Part shown: in pieces, positions 22,488 through 34,111 of the stretch
How positions within the stretch are numbered: position 1 is the first letter of the stretch
Layout of the letters: every line of letters begins with the position of its first letter
NCBI GenBank assembly: GCA_030407085.1
Contig: CM059582.1
Span: 74,962,001-75,026,000, forward strand
Reading direction: 5' to 3'
Length of the DNA: 64,000 nucleotides
Origin: Trichopria drosophilae
Lineage: Eukaryota > Arthropoda > Insecta > Hymenoptera > Diapriidae
The notes under the pieces: generated by a model
Told to the model about the DNA's origin: nothing
The model's input: only the letters and a program-made list of their open reading frames with translations
The model's database searches: none
Made by a program: the position numbers and the translations under genes

Positions 22488-24081
22488 ATGGCGTGGATAA
22501 GCAAAGACGCGCGCGATATTCCGCCTGATTATTTAAATCATTTTTGCGACCCGAATAGGAAAGTTGCCTTGGTGACATGCATAATTTGTGACGGCGTACT
22601 GTGCAAATCAGAATTCATTAGAAAAGTGCAGGAAGGAAAAGGTTTTTTCATAACTAGACATGAAATAGTGTGTCCAGTACATTCTAACCATACTTTTGGT
22701 GAATTCAAAATATGTGATCAAAACACAGAAGATGATGAGAAACTTAGTATTCAGAGAAAAATCCAAATACTTCAAAAACACTTGATAAACATAAGAAATG
22801 GACTGAATGTTACCAGTGAGTTTGTCAACGAAGGCATGGAGTTCGACGATGTAATTGATGCAGATGAGACTGCATCAGTCACAAGTGAAGCTGCTTCAAT
22901 TATTAGTGAAAGATCAAAAAAACGTAAATTGGAGAAAGGTTTTGATGCAAACATGGAAAATGAATTATTAAATAACTTAAACATAGAAATTAAGGAAAAT
23001 AACAGTTTATTGCATGATAAAATAACGCTTCTGGAGGAAAAAAATCACCACCTCGTGAAAGAAATTACTCGATTAGAAGAAAATATTACAATGTACACAG
23101 ACGATACGGAAGGCGAAAAAACAACATTTGCAAATGTTGCAGAGAAGAACGAATTATTAGAAAGATTAAATAAGGAAATGAATGACAAAAATGAACTCCT
23201 TATCGAGAAAAACAAAATGCTGAATGATCGAATTACGGAATTAGAACGTAAAACTCTCTCGATTGATACAAATAGTACTTACGAAAATATCGCTTCAAGT
23301 TCAAAAGTATCAAAAAAGTCATTAAATATTCCTGACCTTTTAATAAAACCGCAAATGGCCCAAAGATCATGTCGCACTAAAGCGGATATTATTAAAAAAA
23401 TAAAACCAGGACAATTAAAAATTGGAATTAAGTATATACGTGAAAGGAGAGATGGAGGAATTGCAATTTCTTGCGATGACAAAATGATCTAATAATGAAA
23501 ATGAGCTAATAAATACAGCTAAAGGTTATGATATTAAAATACTTGAATTAAGAAAACCTTGTATTAAAATAGTAGGTATAGAAGAACAGCATGACAGTGA
23601 AAGTTTAATTGAAGACCTGTTCGACCAGAATTCGTTCCTAAACACCTTTAAACCGGACCTGTTAAGTGTAAAGCATATAAAATACAACAAACGAACTAGC
23701 ATTTATACGGCATATTTAGAAGTATTCCCAGACGTATTTAAAGAACTGATGGCTAGAGGGAAAGTGTGCTTGGGTTGGAAACGCTGCCCTGTGTTCGAAG
23801 ACTTTAATCTTGGCAGATGTTATAAATGCCAAGGTTATACGCATAGTGCAAAAAAATGTAATAGAGAGACACACATTTGTGCCATATGTGGTGCTGACGA
23901 TCATAATGACAAAACCTGTGAAAAACAAAACATGAAATGCCCAAATTGTACGAACGCAAATGAAAAATGGAAGTGTGATTATAATCTACAACATGCAGCG
24001 TATGAAACAGAAAAGTGTGGTTACTATAAAAGACTAAAACATACAGTAATTAAACATACAAACTATGGATCTAGCAGTTGA
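22488..24081 (+). pseudogene. LINE 2 ORF1: PHD-like finger, coiled coil, zinc knuckles
   Basis: I place the start at ATG 22488 (MAWISKDARDIPPDY); the frame is also open upstream to 22239, but that part is only the tandem repeat read as protein. A PHD-like cluster (CIICDGVLCKS, CPVHSNHTF) is followed by an acidic linker and a long coiled coil (about 22950-23260, heptads with ENELLNNLN and LLERLNKEMNDKNELL). After a frameshift at about 23488 comes a domain ending in three CCHC-type knuckles (CYKCQGYTHSAKKC, CAICGADDHNDKTC and CPNC). This is a nucleic-acid-binding ORF1. The last codons overlap ORF2 by 17 bases. Confidence 0.8.
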
Positions 24082-26955
24082 GCAAACAGAATACACTTTT
24101 CCTACCAATATAGTTTCTAGTCATGACGACTGCATTGCACAGTTGAATAAGCAACTATCTTTCAGCTTATTTCACTTAAACATTAGAAGCTTACAAAAAA
24201 TGTTTTCACAACTTCAAGTGGCCTTGAGCCTGTTCAAAGAACAGTTTCAAGTAATTGCATGCACTGAAACTTGGAATATAGGAGATAGTCGACTGTACCA
24301 TATCCCGGGATACATAATAATATATAACAACGGAGCACTAAATCAAAATGACGGTGTAGTCGTATTTATAAAGGAGAACCTACAATTCACGTACGAGATC
24401 GTAGATGTGGAAACAGTGAAAGTGATAAATTTACAAATAATCACAAGATCCGATAATAAACGGACAATTATTGTGGTGTATAGACCACATAAAATTGATA
24501 TGGGAAAATTTATTATTAGTCTGAATGAGCTATTGGAGTCAATAAATTCAGAAGAAATAATTCTTACAGATGATTTAAATATCAACCTAATGGATAAAAG
24601 TGAACCTGTTGACAATTACACAACCGCACTTAGTTCAATGGGATTTATATCAGTAATAAACGCCTATACCCGAGTACATAACAATTCGAAAACATGTATA
24701 GATAACATATACCTTAAAACTTCGACTCCTCTTAAAGATATAAAGTCTTTTGTAATAGAAGTAGACATAACTGACCATTTTCCTATTGTTCTCCAAAAAT
24801 CTTGGGAACGCCAAAATCAATCGGCTAAGACAACTTTCATCAAAACCCAAAAAATTAATTACAAATACTTAGACCAACACCTCAAGATAGAAAAGTGGAA
24901 TGATGTTTACCAGTGTAATCAGCCAGACTCAGCTACAAATGCATTTGTATTAAAAATATTAAATCTTTTATATGTAACTACCGAAACAAGAGTACAAATT
25001 GTCCAGAAAAGTAAAAAGCCATGGATCACTAAAGAGTTAATTAAAGGTATGAAAATTCGAGATGATCTTTATCACAAATGGAGGAAAAACAGATGGAATA
25101 AACCACTGTCGAAATCATCTGCAGAAACAAATTCATAAATCCAAAAGTGATTTCCTTGGGCATAAGTTAGATAATGCTAAGAAAAATAAAAGTTATCTTT
25201 GAAAAGAAATAAATAATATTATTGTGGATGGAGCAAAGTTACAACCAAAGACATGTTAAAGAATAAATTTAAACGGGAAGTAGAAAACTGATTGCACTGA
25301 TATAGCGAATACATTCAATGTGTTTTTTTCAAATGTTGGGAAAAGCTTGGCTGAGAAAATCGTTAGTCCGCCAACAAACCCAGCAAAATTGAGGAGAATA
25401 TGTGAATCAATGGCCTTATACAGCACAGATATCTACGAAATTTCAAAATATTTAAAACAATTAAATCCGAAGAAGGCATCTGGTTTTGATGACATTCCAG
25501 CAAGAGTCTTGCGTCATTTTTACAAATATTTTGCAGCCCCCATCGTGCATATAATTAACTTAAGTTTTGCAACTGGAGAATGCCCACTGCACTTCAAACA
25601 TGCCATAGTTGTGCCAATCTTTAAAAATGGAGCAAAGGATGAAGTTACAAACTACAGACCTATATCCCTTTTACCCATAATTTCCAAGATCTTTGAAATG
25701 TGCTTGAAAAATCGGATCTACAAATTTTTGGTAGACAAAAATACGGGTTTCAACCGGCGAAATCTACGGAAGGTGCAATTGCGAAACTTGTGAGTGAAAT
25801 AAACTCATCTATAGAGAAAACGGAACCAGTCTTAGCGATACTAATTGATCTTGCGAAGGCATTTGATACCCTTCACCATGATATACTGTTCCATAAACTA
25901 GAAAATTATGGGCTACGAGGTCATGTATTAGCTTTACTACAAAGCTACCTCGAAAAGAGAACTCAGTGTGTGCAGATTGATGGTATTCGTAGTGACCCTG
26001 CAAAAATTACATTTTGAGTTCCACAAGGTTCCATCTTGGGACCTTTACTGTTTATAATATACATAAATGATCTCTTCGATGTAAAGGTATCTGGGGAATT
26101 AATCACCTTTGCTGACGATACTGCTCTTGTTATCAAGGATAAAACTTGGAAAAAATTAGAAAGTACTGCAGAAAATCAGTTTGCTAAGATACATACATGG
26201 TTTGAGGTAAACTATTTAACCGTTAATCTGGACAAAACTATTTGCGTACCCTTCGGAAGCTACACCGATAGTATACCGGAAAATATTTCCATCAAATTAC
26301 ATACGAAAGGATGCCTCAAGATTCAGTGTAAGTGCCAAAAAATAAAGATTCAAAATCATGCTAAATACCTAGGAGTGGAAATTGATTCTCATCTTAGGTG
26401 GGACAAACACTCCATTTACATAGGTAATAAACTGAAATACCTACTATTTGTCTTGAGAAAACTGAAAAGAGCACTAAATGTAAACCAGTTAAAAATGGTT
26501 TACCATGCACTGTTTGGGTCTATCCTGTACTATGGTATTATAGGTTGGGGAGCAGCCTACGATAAACGCGTACACAACTTAAATATACTCCAAAAAGCAG
26601 CCTTAAGGATTATCATGAATAAAAGCAGATACTATCCATCATTCGATCTTTATCAAGAAAGCGGTGTTCCTAATATTCGCCAGAAATATATATATGTTGC
26701 AATAATGTTTTGTATCAAGAACAAATAATGGTTATGCACCATCATCAGCATCGAACCAGAAATGTCTCACTCCAGACTGCGGTTTTGCCTTATCGCAAAA
26801 AGACATCGACCAGGAGATGCTACGACTACATAGGAGCAAAAGGATACAACCTACTGTTGACAAGAGACAGTAATGTGAAAAATGCTACCAACAAACAAAT
26901 TTTTTCTGTTATATCCAAGATTTCTAGGAACGAAAGTGATTCACTATTTCGATAA
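24065..26955 (+). pseudogene. LINE 2 ORF2, APE endonuclease-reverse transcriptase, broken
   Basis: ATG at 24065 overlaps the ORF1 end. Endonuclease: FHLNIRSLQKMF, ACTETWNI, VVYRPHKID, and ILTDDLNINL, where families have GDLN, so a Gly near the active site is now Asp; ITDHFPIV is kept. Between 25139 and 25320 several stops occur. RT: LNPKKASGFDDIPAR, NYRPISLLP, then a frameshift near 25745, IDLAKAFDTLHH, a TGA at 26015 just before VPQGSILGPLLF, and FADDTALVI. The C-terminal part shifts frame near 26720 and ends GAKGYNLLL..NESDSLFR. The enzyme would have done target-primed reverse transcription. Confidence 0.85.
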
Positions 26956-27231
26956 AATCAAATAATGTCTTTCAAAATTAGTCTATCAACTTGCCAATTG
27001 GGTAAAACTTTACTAAAATCAAGACAGTAAGAGGTTGGGGGTTTGGGGGTAGGGGAGCTGACACACTTCCTTTTTGGAGAAGTGTCGATACAGCTAAATG
27101 TCCAGACAGGCTTTCGAGAAGCCTTGCACTTATTTATGTATGTTACTACAGATCTAAACGTTTTATGAAATTGTAAAAAATACTGTAAGATTTTTATTCA
27201 TGTTAAATATATTATTATTATATTATTATAT

Positions 27232-27738
27232 ACCTGTACTACCTGTAAGTACATACGTTGTTAAATGTTACAGTTTATACGAAGTTTCCAAGTTACTTGG
27301 TCTACGCGTATACCTCAAGCAACAGTAATTTCGAAAAGTGGAATAGTTATCCTATCTAGGATTAGTACATTTTACTATTTTGTTCTCTCAGTGGGTAGAT
27401 TACTGTTAAAAATTAAACTATAAAAACACGATAGTACTCATCCACAATAAATTTATGCTATTTATTTCATCGCACAAATAGTCCAGACTATTTATACAAA
27501 TTTCAAGCGTATAACCGTCATCTTATTATTTTTCTGCCTAATCTATTTAGGTGCAATATGTTATTAGCATGCATTACTCGGTGTAATGAAAAATCATTCT
27601 GAAGCTATTTGTGCGATGAAATAAATAGCAGAATTTGTTTGCTAGATATTTAATATCGTGTTTGTAGTTTAATTTTGAATGGTACGCAAAACACTGGGAG
27701 AAGGAAAATAGTAAAATATACTGATCCTATACGTGTAG
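27232..27738 (+). repeat. 209-bp repeat units downstream of LINE 2, interrupted
   Basis: The repeat resumes with TGTACTACCTGTAAGTACAT, runs to about 27360, is split by about 276 bp that include a hairpin MITE, and continues from 27637 (GCTAGATATTTAATATCGTG) to about 27738. Confidence 0.8.
27459..27632. repeat. 174-bp MITE with 24-bp perfect inverted repeats
   Basis: The left end CTATTTATTTCATCGCACAA, then ATAG, is matched in reverse complement by CTATTTGTGCGATGAAATAA, then ATAG, at 27609-27632. It has no coding capacity. Confidence 0.8.
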
Positions 27739-28100
27739 TGTCCATATGAATATTTCTGCAATGATATAAATACCTCTATTTCATGTCGCTGTTGGGGTGG
27801 CTCCTCCATGCGCTCGTCAGCCTTTGTCGCCCCGGCGCACAGTGGGGCCAAGTGGGATTCGCGCATTAAAGTTAAGCCACAGGATTCAATTTTCCATGAA
27901 AATTAATGATTTTTTTTTTAAATCTTCGTAAGAAAATTTAGAACAAACGTAAGGAAGTCGTTTAAAAAAAAAATGTTCGTATCGGATATATATAGCAATA
28001 AAAGTAGACATAAGCGTATAAGCGGCGTATTGTTAAACTCAAATAAATTTTTGCAGCTATCGATTTCTCATGCAATTTAGTATGAACAAGTTCTCGAGGT

Positions 28101-28640
28101 CGCTAATTAAGAATTCAGTATCCAATTCCCAAAATTCAAAATGGCGGATACAATATGGCCGATCGAAATTATAAAAAGTTAATTTTGCCTTATTTTTGGA
28201 ATATAGGGTTTTTTTAGGTCGCTGATTATGAATTTGCTACCAACTTGTCAAAATTCAAAATGGCGGATCCAATATGGCCCATGAAAATTGTTAAAAAAGT
28301 TAATTTTATCTTATATTTAGTATAGAGGGGTTTCTTAGGCTACTGATTACGAGTGTGCTGCTAAATTTTCAAAACTCGAAATTTCGGATTCAATATGGCC
28401 GACCAAAATTTTAAAAAGTTGTTAATTTTATCTGATCTTTGTTATGCACGGGTTTATTAAATTGCTGATTACGAATTTGATATCTAATTTTCAAAATTGA
28501 AAATGGCGAATCCAATATGGCCGATCAAAAATTAGAAAAATAGCAATTTTATCTGTATTTGGCATCTAAGAGTTTTTGAAGTAGCTGATTGTGAATCCGA
28601 TATCAACATGGCAAAACTAAAAGTTTACAGAGTCAATTTT
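28101..28640. repeat. About 120-bp degenerate tandem repeat, left arm
   Basis: Units start near 28101, 28220, 28341, 28461 and 28580 (CGCTGATTATGAATTTG type, then CAAAATGGCGGATCCAATAT, then TTAATTTTATCT). The array is mirrored in the right arm at about 30300-30840. Confidence 0.8.
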
Positions 28641-28738
28641 GTAGTAAAAAAATGTCAAAAATATTATTATTTTTAGAAACTTTTTTTTGGGTTACCTGAT
28701 TTGAAATAATCAATTTTTTTATGGAAATAGATTAATGT

Positions 28739-28739
<1 letters not shown>

Positions 28740-28826
<87 letters not shown>
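28740..28826. repeat. (TA)n microsatellite, left arm
   Basis: An AT run of about 86 bp. The mirror run in the right arm (30138-30192) is only about 55 bp, so the two have slipped independently since the palindrome formed. Confidence 0.9.
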
Positions 28827-28829
<3 letters not shown>

Positions 28830-29017
28830 CAAATCTCAGGAACCTTTAACTTTCTGATATATATTTTGAAAACTATAAATTATTGGGCACAAACTTATGA
28901 ATTTTTTTAGAGTTTCAGACAATCCTCAGAGATGATAATTTACTAGCGGACAACATGTATGATGGTGTCCCCCTTAATTATGAATTAATATAAACAATAA
29001 TATAGTTAATTTCGGAT

Positions 29018-29171
29018 CGGTGTGAAGTTGGCCCCCCACTTGACTAAAAAAAAAAATAACAACAGTTTTATATGCCCCCCCCCCCATGGTTCTGAAGTTC
29101 TTTATACATTTTGAAAATAGTTGATTTTACAAAAAAAATTGCATTTGGTAATATCGGGGGGCCAACTTCAC
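29018..29171. repeat. Nested hairpin with GTGAAGTTGGCCCCCC ends, left arm
   Basis: GTGTGAAGTTGGCCCCCC at about 29018 and GGGGGGCCAACTTCAC at 29156-29171 form inverted ends around a short A/C-run interior. The same unit is mirrored at about 29800-29945. Confidence 0.75.
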
Positions 29172-30134
29172 AAATTACAAAATTTAAAGACCCGTAACTC
29201 TCCCATTTGTCATCAGATCACAAACTTTCATAAGGCAAAGTTGTAGAACTCTTTGGGGGGCAAAAGGAACTCCAGAGACAAAATCGATTTCTTGAAATTC
29301 TTGGATTTTTGGAAAAAACAGACTACCTGTAATTCTCCCATTTGTCATCGGATCAAAAACTTTCATAATGAAAATATGTAGAACTCTTTAGAAAATTTCA
29401 AAAAATCAAATTTTTCTCTGGAGTACCTTTTGCCCCCCAAAGAGTTCTACAACCTTGCCTTATGAAAGTTTTTGATCTGATGAAAAATGGGAGAATTACA
29501 GGCAGTCTGTTTTTTCCAAAAATAAAAAAAATTTCAAAAAATCTAATTTTTCTCTGGAGTTCCCTTTGCCCCCCAACGAGTTCTACAACTTTTCATTATG
29601 AAAGTTTTTGATCCGATGACAAATGGGAGAATTACAGGTAATCTGTTTTTTCCAAAAATAAAAAAATTTCAAAAAATCAAATTTTTCTCTGGAGTTCCTT
29701 TTGCCCCCCAAAGAGTTCTACAACTTTTCATTATGAAAGTTTTTGATCTGATGACAAATGGGAGAGTTACGGGTCTTTAAATTTTGTAATTTGTGAAGTT
29801 GGCCCCCCGATATTACCAAATGCAATTTTTTTTGTAAAATCAACTATTTTCAAAATGTATAAAGAACTTCAGAACCATGGGGGGGGGGGGCATATAAAAC
29901 TGTTGTTATTTTTTTTTTAGTCAAGTGGGGGGCCAACTTCACACCGATCCGAAATTAACTATATTATTGTTTATATTAATTCATAATTAAGGGGGACACC
30001 ATCATACATGTTGTCCGCTAGTAAATTATCATCTCTGAGGATTGTCTGAAACTCTAAAAAAATTCATAAGTTTGTGCCCAATAATTTATAGTTTTCAAAA
30101 TATATATCAGAAAGTTAAAGGTTCCTGAGATTTG

Positions 30135-30137
<3 letters not shown>

Positions 30138-30192
<55 letters not shown>
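30138..30192. repeat. (TA)n microsatellite, right arm
   Basis: Counterpart of 28740-28826, shorter. Confidence 0.9.
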
Positions 30193-30195
<3 letters not shown>

Positions 30196-30299
30196 ACATT
30201 AATCTATTTCCATAAAAAAATTGATTATTTCAAATCAGGTAACCCAAAAAAAAGTTTCTAAAAATAATAATATTTTTGACATTTTTTTACTACAAAATT

Positions 30300-30840
30300 G
30301 ACTCTGTAAACTTTTAGTTTTGCCATGTTGATATCGGATTCACAATCAGCTACTTCAAAAACTCTTAGATGCCAAATACAGATAAAATTGCTATTTTTCT
30401 AATTTTTGATCGGCCATATTGGATTCGCCATTTTCAATTTTGAAAATTAGATATCAAATTCGTAAACAGCAATTTAATAAACCCGTGCATAACAAAGATC
30501 AGATAAAATTAACAACTTTTTAAAATTTTGGTCGGCCATATTGAATCCGAAATTTCGAGTTTTGAAAATTTAGCAGCACACTCGTAATCAGTAGCCTAAG
30601 AAACCCCTCTATACTAAATATAAGATAAAATTAACTTTTTTAACAATTTTCATGGGCCATATTGGATCCGCCATTTTGAATTTTGACAAGTTGGTAGCAA
30701 ATTCATAATCAGCGACCTAAAAAACCCCTATATTCCAAAAATAAGGCAAAATTAACTTTTTATAATTTCGATCGGCCATATTGTATCCGCCATTTTGAAT
30801 TTTGGGAATTGGATACTGAATTCTTAATTAGCGACCTCGA
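30300..30840. repeat. About 120-bp degenerate tandem repeat, right arm
   Basis: Reverse complement of the 28101-28640 array, with GGCCATATTGGATCCGCCAT phrases. Confidence 0.8.
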
Positions 30841-31350
30841 GAACTTGTTCATACTAAATTGCATGAGAAATCGATAGCTGCAAAAATTTATTTGAGTTTA
30901 ACAATACGCCGCTTATACGCTTATGTCTACTTTTATTGCTATATATATCCGATACGAACATTTTTTTTTTAAACGACTTCCTTACGTTTTTTCTAAATTT
31001 TCTTACGAAGATTTAAAAAAAAAATCATTAATTTTCATGGAAAATTGAATCCTGTGGCTTAACTTTAATGCGCGAATCCCACTTGGCCCCACTGTGCGGT
31101 GCTGGCATCGACGATTTTCGCGTCGTTTTTTTGCTTTGTCTCCGGCAATTCAAGAGCCTCGTTGCTAAAATAAACAATAAACAGTTACGTATACGATTAT
31201 AAAACATTCATTAATCTACAATCGTGTAATTCGCATTTCTTACCGATTATTTTCTTTTTCTACCGCACGATCCGAGTGTTGCCGAACACTTACATTTGTT
31301 GCCAAGTCGTTGGCTCTTCGGACTCCGCGCCGCACAGAAAGAAACTATGT

Positions 31351-32309
31351 AAGATGATGATACACGTATTGTACCCACAAACAGACAGTCGGTACGAAAG
31401 TTACTAGCCCGTATTGAAGGCGCGTTTTCATTATTTACATCCCCAGATTGTATTGTTACGATTCCGTAACTATAGCAAAAACACCGATGAATTAGCCGAG
31501 ACATACGAAAAAAACAAATTGATAGACTTTTAAGAAATCACAAGCAGCGCTTCCTATTGCTTGCACTAATGTATTAACACACTCTCGCTCGCTAGGCAAC
31601 ATGACAATCTGTAGAGGAAAAACCTGAATTATCGATCTCGACAGGTAGATCCCGAACCAATCCCTTCACCTATACATAACCCATATACAAGTTAACTACA
31701 TTATCGACAAACTTAAACATTGGTAGAAAAACCTAAAAAGTTGGAAAAATATAGAATTCATTAATACAAATACTTTTTGTAAATTGAAATTTACCCAGAA
31801 TTAAAAATACAAATATTTTTGATTTGAAAAACTTCTCCATGTTAAAAAAATGGCCGTCTTAAAAAGTGTACACTGACGAGTTTTCCTTGACTTTCCAGAG
31901 TCATAAAAATTCCTGAAAGGTACCATCAGACAAGAAGGACACACACGTAAACTCACCTACACAAACACCCTTTTTAAAAATTACACACATACACCAATAC
32001 ATATAAACCCATTCACGATTACCTAACCCGTATTTTTTTGTTTTTCTTCATTTAAACAAACAATAATGAAAAATATAGATAATAAATACCATGATAAGGT
32101 TAAGCGGAATTTTTCGCATATTTTCAATATAAATGTACATACGCAAAAACCATAATATACCATAAAAACCCAATAAATAAATTTAGCAATTAAACAAATT
32201 CACAAATAAATTATTTTACCATTTACCATAGAGATCCGTTAATGATTATTCAACTTACACTTTATGTTTTTGCTAAACTAATAAAAATATATAATCATAA
32301 CCAATACTG
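31351..32309. other. AT-rich unassigned sequence
   Basis: No supported gene. A somewhat GC-richer patch (31350-31450, 31560-31680) next to the candidate exons could be upstream gene sequence, but nothing can be shown. Confidence 0.4.
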
Positions 32310-33088
32310 TGTTATGACTTCGCGCAAATTTCCACACATTTACAATATAAATGAATAAATAATATAATGCATTTACAAAAATTAAACAAAATAATTAAAC
32401 CAGCTAAACAGTTTAATAACCAGAACTTTAACATCCCATTAAAAACCGAATTCAAACCTAACCATGTTTTTCGCGAGTTCAATATTAAACTATAAATAAT
32501 TATGTATTCACACACATACAAGCACACGCACACATATGTGATTACTCACTCGAGTCACGCCCAGACAACGTTTTATTTTATTATTTCCGCAAAATTAATT
32601 AATAAACAAAGTATTTATATAACACAATATCACTCATAATAATTTCCTCCATTTTTGTTACAAAATGAAACAAACCACCATACTAATAATTTTGCACGTC
32701 GCACTAACAAACAATAGCTTAAAAATTACACAGTCATGTTGTCAATAACCTTGCTTTGCATTTAACATCACATGGAAGTTTAAAGAAAAACACATAATAT
32801 TGTATAAATAATAATTTTCGTCGAAATGTCAAAACTCCGAGATTATTATTAATATTGTTACACCAGCAATTAACGCCTTCTTTTATATGTTTATTACCTT
32901 CATCATGTAATTAACTTTTGTGTAAATTTTGCGAAACCAAATGTACAAATCGAAAAAAAACAAAATTGTCAATCGGATCAACATTAGTTAATGAAATTAC
33001 GAAACCTCAATAAAAGACAAATCTCCTTTCACCTCTCCGACCTCGATAAATCTCGCATCACCGATGTTTCAATGAGCAGAAAATTGGA

Positions 33089-33122
33089 ATAAATAGGCGT
33101 ATGAAAATCATAGAAGTCAGTC
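33089..33122 (+). promoter_or_regulatory. Pol II core promoter, TATA-like plus TCAGTC initiator
   Basis: ATAAATAG at 33089-33096 and TCAGTC at 33117-33122, with the +1 A 30 bases after the TATA start. This is the same design as in the two hammerhead insertions. Confidence 0.5.
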
Positions 33123-33325
33123 AAAAATTAACACTCAGCTATCGTCAAGTAAAACTCTCATAAGGCAAAAGGGCCCATTCAGAACCAGCCAGGATCACCC
33201 GGACATAACGCCAGCCAGGACGACCCAGATCTAGGTTGGCTTCTCCAGCCCAACAGCGTTATAGCCGGACCCAACCCGCTCCCGTCGAGGCTCTCACATC
33301 CAGGACCAGGACATCCGTCACGAGG

Positions 33326-34111
33326 AGTAAGTATCAACACTAACAACCCCTAACATTAATAATTATAAGGACCCTGCAGTAACCGGTACCCGGGAGAAGT
33401 ACAGAGGTTAGCAGCCTCAGTTATTTTCCCCGGTGCAAAGGGACTAGCTAGGTCCACCTGGTGCATAGGCACCCGTAGGGACAACCGCGGTTTTTTTTTG
33501 TTTAATTATTTTCCGATTATTAGGAGTTTATCTGAAACTCGGTGAACGGGTGGTGGACAGAGGCCATAGGCCACAGTTAACCGCCCTCCCTCACCTGGGA
33601 ATTAGATCGACCCATCCTCGGAAGATCCCGAGGTCGGATGCAGGCGCTCCGCCCCGGAATCGACCCATAGGTACCCTCACACTTTTCCTTCACTTTTCCT
33701 TTCTAACCGCCTACTAACTTGGCAGGCCAACCAGCGGGGACTCAGAGATTTCTCCGTTGACTGGTCCCGCCCCCCTCCATCACATACAGGACACTGACCC
33801 CATTTTCTCTTTTTTCCACTTTTTCAGTGCCGGGTGCTCAACAAAGGCGCTGTAAAAAGAAGGCCCGTCTGACCCAGGCCGCCCAATAGGCCGTATGGAG
33901 CGCCCACCACCGACGGTCGATCGACCCTGAACTGGCCACCAATCCGCTCTCGCTCGACCAATTGGCCATCTATTGTAATTTCCCGACTCTCTCACCTCCT
34001 CCATCCACGTCCCTTCAACCTGAATCCTCCACAGAACCACCCTCCGAAACCAAAACCCGAATAACTCTAGAGGAATATTTACAGAGGTACCAACCTCCAA
34101 TGAATAAATAA
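33326..34111 (+). pseudogene. Small spliced ORF whose ATG is made at the splice junction
   Basis: Exon 1 ends ...ACGAGGA at 33326 before GTAAGT. Exon 2 begins TGCCGGGTGC at 33828 after TTTTTCAG. Joining gives A+TG, an ATG in frame with PGAQQRRCKKKARLTQ (basic), a TAG at 33887-33889, then 73 open codons rich in Pro/Ser/Thr (PTLSPPPSTSLQPESS) ending YLQRYQPPMNK and TAA at 34109. An AATAAA overlaps the stop. I do not recognise the product. The in-frame TAG makes the present copy broken unless read through, or the first 20 codons may be the real product. The splice is inferred from consensus only. Confidence 0.35.

Larger units (their letters stand above)
22479..27231 (+). mobile_element. Second APE-type LINE (CR1/Jockey-like), broken
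   Basis: ORF1 (22488-24081), ORF2 (24065-26955), a 3' UTR and an (ATT)n-like tail at 27209-27231 are in canonical order. The element sits inside the 209-bp tandem repeat, which resumes at 27232 about 65 bp into a unit. Both ORFs are broken, so it can no longer move by itself. Confidence 0.8.
27838..31096. mobile_element. 3.26-kb palindromic element with CACAGTG ends, Transib-like
   Basis: The two halves are near-perfect inverted repeats meeting near 29470-29480 with no unique spacer. The outer ends read CACAGTGGGGCCAAGTGGG (27838) and its reverse complement (to 31096). Flanks are CGGCG (27833-27837) and CGGTG (31097-31101), a 5-bp duplication with one mismatch. Transib elements and the related RAG recombination signals use ends beginning with a CAC heptamer and make 5-bp duplications, often GC-rich; CACAGTG is the consensus RAG heptamer. 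There is no transposase ORF, so the element is non-autonomous. Inside each arm are a 120-bp tandem repeat, a (TA)n run and a nested hairpin with GTGAAGTTGGCCCCCC ends. Confidence 0.6.
27774..31330 (-). pseudogene. Possible host gene exons broken by the palindromic element
   Basis: Minus strand. One exon ends at 31244 with AAT AAT CG before a GTAAGA donor. A 79-bp intron ends TTATTTTAG at 31165. The next exon starts at 31164 (CAACGAGGCTC) and runs to 31097, where the 3.26-kb palindrome begins. The sequence beyond it (27837 downward) continues in the same frame if the element and one 5-bp duplicate are removed. The frame is open across the splice (CG plus C gives Arg) and across the insertion site, encoding hydrophilic sequence: VRQHSDRAVEKENNR, ALELPETKQKNDAK, IVDAST, then GATKADERMEEPPQQRHEIE before a possible donor GAG-GTATTT at about 27774. 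I do not recognise the protein. The exon start on the right is not clear; a stop in this frame lies near 31350. Confidence 0.45.

Noticed and set aside
27780..27866. Third hammerhead-like match (CTGACGAG on the minus strand)
   Set aside because: The sequence after it cannot form stem II next to a GAAA box, and no cleavage stem is present. It is better explained as coding sequence.
27838..31096. hAT origin (CAGTGGGG can be read as a CAGNG end)
   Set aside because: Eight-base flanks do not match, whereas starting at CACAGTG gives a 5-bp match with one difference.
31865..31905. CTGACGAG at 31872
   Set aside because: No GAAA with closing stem follows.
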